From assembly GCA_014925825.1 (NCBI GenBank), contig JACGCK010000003.1, forward strand, positions 620,001-684,000: a stretch of DNA of 64,000 bases. Reading direction: 5' to 3'. Positions 37,993 to 48,081 of this stretch are shown here, piece after piece (the stretch's first letter is position 1; the number at the start of each line of letters is the position of its first letter). Source of the stretch: Pholiota molesta (Eukaryota > Basidiomycota > Agaricomycetes > Agaricales > Strophariaceae). The translations under genes and the position numbers were made by a program. The notes below the pieces were generated by a model that saw only the letters and a program-made list of their open reading frames with translations, was not told the origin of the DNA and ran no database searches.

Positions 37993-39608
37993 ATGGGGCA
38001 GCATGAATTGCAGCAACCTCTCCCTATTCTGCCACAAAGAACATTCTCACAAATTTCAGGACGTGTTCTCAAGTGGGTTGCATCCGTTGCCCTTCTCCTC
38101 ATACTTTTGGCTTCCCCCCACAGGCTCTGAAATCGAATGTCCTATGGCTTGCTGAGTTCTCCGCATCCAATTGGGAGATCAGGATTGGCTCAGGAAAGAT
38201 TTGTCAAGCACCAACTCCGATCCTCTTCGCATATAGCCCCCCTCGCCCTTCGAATGATCTCATAGCAAAGGCTTCCAAGGACGTGGACAAATATCTTTTG
38301 AACCGGGCATCAAAACCAGATGTCGACAGTATCGCAGTTTCCATTGTTACTGCTGCGGGACCCCTCTTTGAAGCTGGATATGGTATCCTAAAGGCAAACG
38401 AGACGGACATGGAGGAGACACATCCTGTTAACCGTGATTCGATTTACAGAATTGCAAGCATTTCGAAAATGTTCACAGTGTTGGAGACTCTGATCCTCAG
38501 AGAGCGAGGCGCGTTAAATTGGTACAGTAGTCCATTAAATAGGCTCAATAGGCTCATCCCTTCAATTAACTTCAAAAAATCCATAGGGATGATCCGGTCA
38601 AGAAATTTCTGCCAGAATTCAAGCCAACTTCCTCTGGATGGTCAAACTATTTAAATGGACTAGGTTCAAAGGAAAGACCTCATATCACCCTCCGTCAACT
38701 TGCCAGTCATCTTGCAAGTTAGTCTTATCCTTTAAGTCTACAGTTTCCAGACTGATATATAATTATGCGCAGGTATAGGACGTCATTATCCTCCTTCCGA
38801 AACTGAAGACTGGCCCGTCTCTGGCTTGCCTACTGATGAAATATATTTCATTGCCAACATCAGCTCGTGTGCCAGTACCGAGCTTGGACCTTCATACGAC
38901 AAGTTATTGAAGTTGGTATCGAAGTACCCCCTCGTGAATGTGCCGTACGGATATCCAATCTACTCAAACATGGGTATGAGCTTGCTTGGTCTTTCCAACA
39001 TTGCCGCGAATAAGATGATTAGTTCTCACCCATCTAACGAGCCGCAAACACACAAGGAATTGGTCAAACGCGACATATTCGATCCATTCCAGATGAATAG
39101 CAGCTTCTACCGCGTACCCAGTGACGAGACGCTGCGTGCCCATATTGCCGTTCCTTTGATACATTCCGAATGGGCGGATATTTTTCTAGGAGAAGTTGAG
39201 GACCCGGCCGCGGGACAGTATAGCTCGCTCGGCGATCTCGTAACGTTAATGAATACTAAATGGCGAAGACATCGCGGAGATAGAAACCAAGAAGGTGTCT
39301 TAAGGGTGAAGAAACTTGATGTAAGCCGCGTCGACGTGCTCAAGTTCGTATATGATGCTTTGGATGCAGAGTATGGCACTGCTACACATGAGACAGAACA
39401 ACAGATAGGTTCTGTACCTCCCGGAGAGTTTAGGCTGGCTTTTGGGCGTCCCTACCTCAACAATGTACGCGATATTGGGTATTTTCCCTATTGGGCTAGC
39501 TTCGACATTCCTCTGCACAGTCGGGGGGCACCAATTGACCTTCTATACTGGAAAAATGGTGTCCTCACATATCCATCTTCTGGTGTCAGTTTTGGAAGGA
39601 AGAGATAA
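37993..39608 (+). CDS. Beta-lactamase-related serine hydrolase, shortened C-terminus
   Basis: Exons: 37993-38521, 38587-38717, 38773-39608. The N-terminus has one hydrophobic segment (WVASVALLLILLAS), suggesting a membrane anchor or signal. The frame breaks inside a C6 run at 38114-38119; adding one base joins it to the main ORF. The protein then shows the penicillin-binding/beta-lactamase fold: nucleophile box S-I-S-K in YRIASISKMFTVLE and the Y-S-N box in YPIYSNMGMSLLG. A candidate third box is KNG in YWKNGVLTYP. It stops about 20 residues later, well before where family members usually end. The loss lies close to the hAT-like insertion 88 bp downstream. Members hydrolyse ester or amide bonds; the substrate is unknown. 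Whether it is functional is uncertain. Confidence 0.7.
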
Positions 39609-39688
39609 ATATCATATCACATATAAATTTCTCTACAGTTGATTCATATTGCATTTGCCATTGATCTTATATCGTGTTATGTTGTTCG

Positions 39689-39696
39689 TTGGTTAT
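39689..39696. repeat. Target-site duplication, left copy
   Basis: TTGGTTAT directly before the left TIR; an identical copy lies at 41736-41743 directly after the right TIR. Confidence 0.85.
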
Positions 39697-40029
39697 TAAG
39701 GCTGAGCACGGGTGCACCCGCAGGTTACCCGGATCCTTACCCGCGGGTATTTCGACTGCCAGAAGCCATACCCGCACCCGCAAAGATTTGTTCCCACGGA
39801 TCACCCGGATCCGCGGGTCATTTACCTGCGGGTCGCAGGTACCCGAGGGTAAACCCGTCTGTTCGCGGATCCCTGCAGGTACTCACAGGTTACCTGTAGG
39901 TACCCGCAGGGTACCCGCAATGGGGGCCACAAACGGGGTCAGAAACCCTCCCGTTATGCGTCTTTGCGCCGCGGGAGCTGCTTTATGAGCAGCTCCGTTG
40001 TACGCACAGACGGTGCAGGGGAGGGGTGT

Positions 40030-40445
40030 GGGTGCGGAGCCGTCGTCATCGTGTCGTGCGCCGCAGGACGACGTGGCGAACGGTGCGGAGCCGTCGTCGT
40101 CATGGGGGCGGGTGGTGGGCATCCGTTGTTGGCGTCGCGGGACGACATAATATGTCATCGTGTGCGGGCGCCGCGGCACAATGTCGCGGGCGGGTGACGT
40201 GGCACGCCAGGTGCACAGCGAGCGGAGGGCGGGACGGGACGACATGGCGGGCGTCGGGTGGCTGTTGTCATCGTGCGCGTGCGCCGCGGCACGATGTCGC
40301 GGGAGGGGCGGGGCCTTGGTCGTCGTGGTGTCGTGCGCCGCGGGACGACGTGGCGGGCGGTGCGGGGCCGTTGTCGTCGTGTGCGGGCGCCGCGGCACGA
40401 CGTCGCGGGTGGGTGACGTGACACGACGTCGCGGGCGGGCGCGTA
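40030..40445. repeat. GC-rich degenerate tandem array inside the hAT-like element
   Basis: About six imperfect copies of a 50-60 bp unit whose core reads GCGCCGCGGCACGAYGTCG followed by a GGGCGGG tract; copies are visible near 40050, 40110, 40170, 40280, 40335 and 40390. The composition differs sharply from the AT-rich sequence at 40850-41550 in the same element. Long arginine/proline ORFs through it on both strands follow from the composition and are not taken as genes. Confidence 0.7.
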
Positions 40446-40762
40446 TCGAGCGGGGGCGCCTGGCCGTAGCGCCTCGTCAGCGTGCATGGAGGCTGTGGGG
40501 AGCGGTCGTGGTCAGCGGCGAGCGAGGGCGGAATGCGTAGGGGGGCGTACCTTGTGGGTCTCCCGCTCCCGGGTCTCCCCTTGCTCTCTCCTCCCCTTCC
40601 TTCGTCATTGGTGCGCGGGAGTGCGGTGGGCGCGGTGAGCGTGGCTGGTGAGCGTGGGCGATGAGCAGGGTACGAGAAATCTTCCGTTGGATGTTGGTTG
40701 AGTCGATTGAAGCGGAGCTCCAACTTACGGATCGACCCGAAGGTACCCACAGGTAAACCTGC

Positions 40763-41597
40763 CGACACGTCGGGGGTACCAATCTTTGGAGGCCCTCTAA
40801 AGATTGGTCCCAAAGATAGACCTATAGGTTGTATATGGAATTAACTCTGAAATAAATTTATATTTTATCTGCGGAGAGTATGTGTAGGACGTCCCATATG
40901 TTATCTACAGAATAACCTGTACATTCTATCTGTAGAGAATTCAGAATATATTCTGCAAAGACAGTTCACAGATTGGTCTAAATTCTATCTGCAGGACTTT
41001 CTGTACAGACCTTCCATATCTAATCTGTGAGGACCTCCTATAGAGAATTGTGCAGATAACCTGCAGGCCAACCTGTGGAAAAACTCTGCAGATTATCTGT
41101 AGAGCGAAGCTACAGAAGTCTCCAAAGGTTTCTCCAAAGATTATCTGCGGAGAGGCTCCAAAGATAATCACGTGACCCGGATGAGCGTACCGATTTACCT
41201 TTGGAGAGTCTCCGCAGATAATCTTTGGAGAAACCTTTGGAGACTTCTGTAACTTCGCTCTACAGATAATCTACAGAGTCTTTCCACAGGTTGGCCTGCA
41301 GGTTATCTGCACAATTCTCTATAGCAGGCCCCCACAGATTAGATATGGAAGGTCTCTGCAGAAAGTCCCACAGATATAATTTAGACTAATCTGTGAGTCG
41401 TCTTTGCAGAAAATATTCTGAATTTTCTACAGATGGGGTGCACACATTATTTCAAAGATAACATGTGGGACGTTCTACAAATACACTCTGCAGATAAAAT
41501 ATAAATTGATTTCATAGCTAATCCCATATATAACCTTTGGGTCAAACTTTGGGACCAATCTTTAGAGGGCCTCCAAAGGTTGGCACCCCCGACGTGC
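40763..41597. repeat. Long imperfect inverted repeat (hairpin) inside the hAT-like element
   Basis: Left arm from 40763 and right arm to 41597, each about 400 bp, meet around 41170-41200. Examples of matching pairs: CAATCTTTGGAGGCCCTCTA with its inverse near 41560, GCAGGCCAACCTGTGG (41060) with its inverse near 41290, and CTCCAAAGGTTTCTCCAAAG (about 41130) with its inverse near 41225. Arms differ by small indels and substitutions. Transcription across it would give a long double-stranded RNA. Confidence 0.8.
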
Positions 41598-41735
41598 GAC
41601 GCCAAAAGTCATACCTGGATCCGCGCCGACCCGTGGTCACGGGTGACCCGGATCCGCGGATCACTGGACCCGCAGGTATTCCCACGGGTATACCTGCGGG
41701 TTACCTTTGTGGACCCGCACCCGTGCTCAGCCTTA

Positions 41736-41743
41736 TTGGTTAT
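41736..41743. repeat. Target-site duplication, right copy
   Basis: TTGGTTAT, identical to 39689-39696. Confidence 0.85.
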
Positions 41744-41905
41744 ACGACTCTGCAACGACTCTGAGAATATAACCAGTTGGGACTTGACCTTGACCTTGAA
41801 CTGAGAGCTGAGCATATGTCACATGTCAGGCCTTCAGGTTCCACTGGCAAGCGAGCATTTCCTTCTTGATTCCTTCTTTGAACTTACGTCCACCACGAAT
41901 CTACA

Positions 41906-42684
41906 ATGCACATTTTATCGCGCCGATACTGGCGCAATATTCCCAAACTCAATGCTGCCCGCACGAGTTTGCGGTTCGCGTCCTCGTCTTTTGTCCGCGT
42001 CCGCCTGCCTCCCGCAAGTGCTCCTCGTGAGGCCCCAACACCTTTACTTTTTGTATCTTCAAAATCTTGGGATGAGGAATCAACCTTAGGGTATAGTGCC
42101 TCTTGTTCAATACCACACTCAGTTCTGATTCTTGCCCATAGAATGTCCTTTCTAGCACAAAATCTGAGCCATGGCAAAGGGTTTACTTGCATTGAGAATG
42201 ATCTGACTATACCAGATACATCAAAAAACAATTCCAATTTGTTGATGAAACACTATGAATCCGGTAAACGTTTAAGTTCTCATCTTATGTTCTTCAAGTA
42301 AACATCCCAAAAGAACTGGTGTCGACAGTCAGACTCTCCAATATCCCGTTTCCTCCGGTTATCTTCGCGCGAGCTTCAGCCTGTCTCATTGCACAGACCT
42401 ATATATCCTCAAATCCCGCTTCTGGGATGGTTCTAATATCACCACCGATATCCAACAAAGATTTGGAGACGGCCGAGCTTCCGACACCTCTGGAAGAGTT
42501 CGACTACGAACCCAACTTTCCTATCGCAGTCATTGCGACCCCTCAGCACGCTGAACGACTTCGCAAATCGAACAGGATATGCCAGAGTAAGAACGTCGAC
42601 ATAATTGTCGATGAAAGTTTAAATCGCTCGGATCTGCAGCTCTACGCTGAAGTTGAGAAATGGCTTGATAAGCTAGGAATCTAG
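41906..42684 (+). CDS. Alpha/beta-hydrolase-like protein, probably mitochondrial
   Basis: Exons: 41906-42263 and 42314-42684, giving 242 aa with phases closing. The N-terminus is basic and Ser/Arg-rich (MHILSRRYWRNIPKLNAART), like a mitochondrial presequence. The body reads as an alpha/beta-hydrolase: a strand-helix with an expected nucleophile elbow (FARASACLIAQTYISSNP), then GMVLISPP and a late FPIAVIATPQH strand. The elbow has arginine at the position normally taken by glycine, so catalytic activity is uncertain. It lies alone between the hAT-like element (about 160 bp upstream) and the copia element (about 190 bp downstream). Function not assigned. Confidence 0.65.
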
Positions 42685-42877
42685 GCTTATTGGTGGCATC
42701 TTCGTGATTGACCAGCATCGAAGGCCTTTGGTTGATATAACAAGATAACATAACAAGGCTCAAACCTTGCGCCGTGAAACTTGAAGGCATCGATACCCCC
42801 GCATACCTACGGATTTAATGTCTGCTAAAATAATAATACTTGAGTACTTCAGCCACACTTCCGGGCATCGGTGGCAG

Positions 42878-43082
42878 CTTTAGCAAACGGTACGGAATGT
42901 GGTAGTTAGTCTCAATGAATACACGGCTTCCTTTGATGGAAGGTAGCGAATGAGAGTTAAGATTTATTAGCTTCCGTCCGCATTGGGACGGTCCTTATAT
43001 AATACAATCTCGATCTATTTACTTTCTATGGTAATAATTAAATCTCCGATTGATCTTCGGGTTGTCGGCATACGCCCCAACA
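42878..43082 (-). repeat. Copia 3' LTR
   Basis: 205 bp, reading on the minus strand from TGTTGGGGCG. By eye it is identical to 47491-47695. Confidence 0.92.
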
Positions 43083-43096
43083 CTCCCCCTCAAGCC
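43083..43096 (-). promoter_or_regulatory. Polypurine tract
   Basis: Minus strand GGCTTGAGGGGGAG immediately before the 3' LTR; the expected start of plus-strand DNA synthesis. Confidence 0.75.
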
Positions 43097-46000
43097 GAGG
43101 ATCGTGATAATCCGAGTTCGGCGACATGCCGAATGAATTTCGGTCGTTGAAGGGCTTTAGTTAATATATCTGCGGTCTGTTGAGGATCGCGGCAGTCTTT
43201 AATAATTACCGATTCCTCCTTGACGCGCTCGCGCACCCAGTGCCACCTTATATCTATATGTTTAGCTCGTTTGTGGAATTGAGGATTTTTAGCCATGGCA
43301 ATAGAACCATCATTATCCCCCAATATGAGAGTCGGTTCAATTTGCTCGAAGCCTAATTCCTCATATAGAGCTCGTAGCCACATTGCTTCTCGTGAAGCTT
43401 CTGATAATGCTACGTATTCCGCTTCGGTGGATGATAGTGCGATCGTTGCTTGCTTCTTTGATGCCCACGTAATTGCTCCTCCATGGGACAAGAAGACATA
43501 ACCTGAATGGATTTATGATCGTCGGCGTTTGCATATCCGGCGTCAGAATATCCAAATACTGTTTTTGCCTTGGGACTCATGAGGCTTATTAGTATATGTA
43601 ATGCCATAATCTTTAGTCCCGGCAACATATCTGAGAAGTCTCTTGCTGCAGTATAATGAGCCATACTGGGATTCGCTGTATAAGCGCCCAATCTATTTAC
43701 GGCACAAGCTATATCGGGCCTCGTAGCGGTTGCGAGATATGTAAACTTCCGATCAGCGAAGCATATGAGTTGCTTCTATCGCCTGTCGATCCTTCTGGAT
43801 TGGGTTCTAATTTAATATTAGGATCCAGAGGCGTAGATACCGGATTACAATTCTCCATACCCTCTCGCGTAGAATAGATTCAATATACTGTTTTGCGAGA
43901 TGGTAATAGAGTCTGGAGTTGAGTGATCTCAATACCAACGATTTTGTTGGTTCGCCAAGATCGGTAAGTTCGAAAACAGAGTTTAAATCTTGTTTAAGTT
44001 TCGCCATATATTCATCGGAGGTGGTGAAAATAAGAGATCGTCGACCCATACAGTGATTAATTCAAGTCGTCACCGCTCCCCCTGATGAATACACATGAAT
44101 CGCTCCATAGAGCTTCGAAACCTTGGTCTTCATTCTTCGAATTAATTCTCTGTTCCACTCGCGACCTGACTGCTTGAGTCCGTATATAGTTTTGATTAAT
44201 CGACACACTCTATCGGTGCCGTCACCAAAACCTTCGGCTGTCGCATGAGTACCCGTTCCCTCAATATCCCGTTTAAATAAGCGCCCTTGACGTCCATTGT
44301 TGTACTTTAATTTCTTTATTGGTACAAGCGCTAATATCGCACGAATTGTTTCTAATCGCACGACGGGAGAGAAGTATCATTATAATCCTGTCCGGGTCTC
44401 TGTGCGCATCCCTTCGCCACTAGTCTCGCCTTATATTTTAATAATTCCCCGAGCTTATTGAACTTCTTGGTAAGTACCCATTTATTTGCTATTGGGACTG
44501 CATCTGCCGGCCGGTCGACGAGTTCCCAGGTACCCATTTTTTCCAATTGTTCAAGTTCGATTTTAATTGCCTCCTCCCAGTGCGTCCACTCGGGAGATCT
44601 TTTGGCTTCATGAATATTTTTAGGTTCATCGCTTCCTAGGGAATTTTCGGCGGCAATGGCATAGACTATGTCTGATGTCGTGAGTACGGCCTCATTCGAA
44701 TCATCAGGGAATGATTTTTGTAACCGTCTGTAGTCGATTTTACTACGCGGTCTTAATTGTCTAGGTTGATTTAACCCAGTGTCGTCTTCATTAATATTAT
44801 CTGATCTCTTTCGCTTCGTCTGACTAGGTTCGTTCTTATTTATTTCTGACGACCTATGCTCCTCTGACGGATTCACGCTCGATTTCGGCGCGTTCACCTC
44901 TGTCTCCCCCTCGAGCCGTACATCGGGCGCTAATATGCCAATCGATTCCGTGGGGGACGGGTGGTCAGGGAGTGTCAGGAAACGGAAGTTCCTCGAGGTT
45001 AGTATTTTTCTAGATTGCGCGCTGTAGTAGAGAACGGATTTCGACCCATCATCGAATCCAACAAATAGAAATTGTTTCGATTTTGGACGTAACTTGGATT
45101 GAACATGCGGCCCTTGGTTTAAAATCCACACTGGTGCACCGAATTCTCGTAAGTGTGAAACGTTAGGGCGCTTATTCAACCAAGCTTCGTAGGGGGTTTT
45201 ATTATTCACAGCTTTAGTGTGAGTTCTATTCCGCACATATGCAGCATGCGCGATAGCTTGTTCCCAGAGAAATTCTGGAACATTATTTGCAGTAATCATC
45301 GCGCGCGCCAATTCGACGAGCGTACGATTCATGCGTTCCGCGACACCATTTTGTGAAGGCGAATATGGTGCGGTCTGTTCGATTTCAACACCTTGACTCT
45401 GACACCATATGCGAAGCTCATGATTTATGAATTCGCCTCCGCCGTCCACACGAATAGCGCGCGGCTGTCTATTATTAGTTTTGAGAGAAGTTAGGTAGTC
45501 CTTAACCTTTTGAACGGCTTCTGTTTTTAACTTAAGAAAATAGAGATGTACGCGTCTGGAGTAATCATCCACGAAACAGATATAATATTGGTTTCCGTGA
45601 ATGGATGCGGTCTGGGCCTTGCCCCAGAGATCGATATGAGTCAGTTCTCCAGGCCTCGTAGCGCGATTTTGCGCTTGATGAGGAAATGGAGTCACAAATT
45701 GTTTTGACTCAGTGCAGGCTTTACAGTCAGGCTTAGGTGTTCGCTCGTCGACGTTAAATCCGTCGACTAAGCGCCCTTGCATCATGCGCTGTAAGCCGCT
45801 GTAACCGACATGTCCAAAGCGCTTGTGCCAAGTTTCCCAGCTTTGGGCAACCTCTTCGGCACTATTGACTTGCGCTGTAGACGCACGGACAATATTTGTC
45901 CGAGTAGAAGGTCTTCTTGTACGCATTTTCATGCGATACAAGTGGTTATTTATTTTATTCCCTTTCGCAATTGTACGACCGTCCTTAGTGATAAGTAGTA

Positions 46001-47327
46001 ATACTCCGTTACCACCTTGGTATCGTCCGCCACTTGCGTCCCATCTCCCGAGGGAGATTAAATTATTACGGTTGTTGGGAATATATAGAACGTCTTCTAG
46101 ACGTAGTATAAATTTATTTCCATTGACCTCAGATTCAAGTTCAACGGTTCCTTTCCCTTCAGCTCGAGTAGTCAAGTCTCCAACGCCTTGAACTACAGCA
46201 TTTTGAAGGGGTCTATAATTAATAAACGCATCGCGTTGATTTGTGATATGCGTTGTACTTGCTGAGTCTGCGAGCCAGTCATAATAGATAACGCGCTCAT
46301 CCATTGCGTAACTATTACAAGCGTCGTAAGATTCTAGATTAAAAGCTACGGCACCCTCGTCGGACTCTTCGTCATCCTGAGGATTCCTTCCTTCGACTTG
46401 ATTGGCCTGTCCCAATTTCCTCTTTTTGGTAGGCGGTGCAGAGCTCTTCGCGCCAGATTTTTTGTCGCGTCGACACTCCGCAGAGCCGTGTCCAAAAAGA
46501 CGGCACTTGGCACATTTCTCCTGTCCCAAGAATTTGCAGTCGATGGTGTTATGGTTTGTCCTGCCACATTGCTTGCAAGCCGCTTCGTTGGAGTGGTCAT
46601 GCGCTACTCCGCCGATGCGATTTGCGAGTTTGCGATTTTTGCCAGTGCTGACAGCTTGATTAGCTTGTTCCTGCTGGCTACGCTCTTGGCGACGTCGGTA
46701 TTCTTCGATTAGAACACCAATAAAGTCTTGTGATCTGATCCGGCGCTTCGACGAATTCTCTTCGGGGTCTGAGCGCTTACTGACGTACGGATCAGTGAAC
46801 GTATCCCAAGAAGGTGGTAAAGATGAAGCAATCATAGTTTTGAATCGACTATCGGTGATCCGATAATCGTCATCATCTATGTTGTTTATCCTTTCCCAGA
46901 GCTTCTTGAGCTTACTCAAGTGTTCCGGTATATCGTCGCCGTCTTTGGCAATTGTGAGCCATAAGTTGCGCTGCAAGGCGACCGCAGTGAGATGGCCTCT
47001 GTCTTCGTGGACTGCAGCCAAATTATCCCACATTTCTTTGGCGGTCTTTGCATTCTGCGCATGTATAAGCTGTTCATTCGAGATATTATTAAGCAATGTA
47101 GTACGGGCGAACGAATCATTCAACTCCCAAGCGGCTGAACTCTCCGCAAAGCCTTCAGCTCCTGGACTTGGGGCCGGTACCGTTCCCTGAACGTATCCAA
47201 GTACGCGACAAGTTTGGAGTGCGCTTAGAATACGAGTCTTCCAAGACATCCAATTGTCTGCGCCCAGAGGTTCAGGGAGCTTCGTGATCGTCGCTCCGCG
47301 CGTATCAACACTTGTGATGATCGCCAT
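43090..47327 (-). pseudogene. Copia gag-pol polyprotein, reading frame broken in pol
   Basis: The intact ORF runs 47327-44352 (991 aa). Gag has two zinc knuckles of the CX2CX4HX4C type (residues about 251-264 and 272-285). Protease follows at WLADSAS (about residue 352), integrase at HKRFGHVGYSGL and DLWGKAQTASIHGNQYYICF with the DGGGEF segment, then the start of reverse transcriptase (WTHWEEAIKIELEQL, YKARLVAKGCAQRPGQDYND). After that the frame shifts several times: VRLETIRAILALVPIKKLK, the VWVDDLLF catalytic box near 44050, and RNase H (STEAEYVALSEASREAMWLR) at 43490-43400 lie in different frames. Visible lesions near 44270-44360 are missing single A or G bases. This is either decay or base-calling error in a young copy. 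Confidence 0.85.
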
Positions 47328-47380
47328 AGCTTATCTCGATTGCTTGTCCGGTGATGCGCTTCTTCGGTTCGGGGGTTCTT

Positions 47381-47455
47381 GATGTGATTGATGTGATTGA
47401 TGTGATTGATGTGAGTGATGTGATGCGTGTGATGCGTTTGATGCGTGCGTGTATT
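47381..47455. repeat. Short tandem repeat in the copia leader
   Basis: Repeats of GATGTGATT (9 bp) merging into GATGCGT-type units, between the 5' LTR/PBS and the gag start on the minus strand. Confidence 0.8.
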
Positions 47456-47475
47456 CTTCGCTAAGTTGTCAAAGG

Positions 47476-47490
47476 CCGGGGCCCATAACC
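47476..47490 (-). promoter_or_regulatory. Primer-binding site, half-tRNA type
   Basis: Directly inside the 5' LTR the minus strand reads GGTTATGGGCCCCGG. This is close to the complement of the anticodon stem-loop of initiator tRNA-Met (yeast GGGCUCAUAACCC), the priming mode known for Drosophila copia and Ty5, in which a cleaved half-tRNA is used. Confidence 0.7.
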
Positions 47491-47695
47491 CTTTAGCAAA
47501 CGGTACGGAATGTGGTAGTTAGTCTCAATGAATACACGGCTTCCTTTGATGGAAGGTAGCGAATGAGAGTTAAGATTTATTAGCTTCCGTCCGCATTGGG
47601 ACGGTCCTTATATAATACAATCTCGATCTATTTACTTTCTATGGTAATAATTAAATCTCCGATTGATCTTCGGGTTGTCGGCATACGCCCCAACA
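47491..47695 (-). repeat. Copia 5' LTR
   Basis: 205 bp; the element's promoter end. Identity of the LTR pair suggests recent insertion. Confidence 0.92.
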
Positions 47696-47700
47696 GGCAG

Positions 47701-48081
47701 CACTCGATGACATAGCTGATATATGTTCAGCAATAAAATATAATGCAAGGCAGATATGTATACAGTCTGAGGGCTGAGGGCTACAACCCAGAGGCACTAC
47801 TTATACTGGTGACTACATTGAGGAATTTAATTGATTTTGATTGATGTCTATGATGATTTGCTGCGGGGCAAACGTGCGTAAAGCATAACGGGCAGGTGGC
47901 TGTGCCGCGTCAATGTGCTGCGATAACAGACTGGCCAATGGGCGGCATTCGATTTATAAGCTCTGCATTAAGAGGGCGTTGTTCTAGACGTAAGCGCCTT
48001 TTATATATTGCTGCGAAATTATGCAATACTCCACTGTCTTGACCTCCCACCCTTTCTCCCTCCTCACAATATCTCTGGTGT
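47701..48081. promoter_or_regulatory. Upstream region of the AEC transporter gene
   Basis: 381 bp between the copia target duplication and the transporter start. No ORF or repeat seen. The retrotransposon lies directly upstream of it. Confidence 0.4.

Larger units (their letters stand above)
39697..41735. mobile_element. Non-autonomous hAT-like DNA transposon, 2039 bp
   Basis: The element is bounded by perfect 19-bp terminal inverted repeats (TAAGGCTGAGCACGGGTGC) and by the 8-bp direct repeat TTGGTTAT at 39689-39696 and 41736-41743. An 8-bp target duplication and TIRs of this type are established features of hAT elements. Subterminal regions are crowded with CGGGT/ACCCG motifs, probable transposase-binding sites. 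The interior has a GC-rich degenerate tandem array and a long hairpin. No transposase ORF is recognisable, so movement would depend on an enzyme supplied elsewhere. It sits between the shortened serine hydrolase and the alpha/beta-hydrolase gene. Confidence 0.85.
42878..47695 (-). mobile_element. Ty1/copia LTR retrotransposon, 4818 bp
   Basis: Full-length element on the minus strand, flanked by the 5-bp duplication GGCAG (42873-42877 and 47696-47700). The two 205-bp LTRs look identical. Order of domains in one long ORF (Gag, protease, integrase, reverse transcriptase, RNase H) is that of Ty1/copia. The primer-binding site resembles Drosophila copia's, which pairs with the middle of initiator tRNA-Met. 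The pol part is broken by several small indels. Confidence 0.93.

Noticed and set aside
38071..38121. A 51-nt intron (GTGGGT...CACAG) at the start of the serine hydrolase
   Set aside because: Its length is a multiple of three, so the in-frame TGA stays, and it would remove the hydrophobic segment.
39883..40813. Several long Arg/Pro/His-rich ORFs on both strands in the hAT-like element
   Set aside because: They follow from GC-rich repeat units, occur in many frames at once and show no domain.
43090..44361. Separate small genes in the copia 3' part
   Set aside because: Each matches a piece of reverse transcriptase or RNase H; they are fragments of one pol frame.
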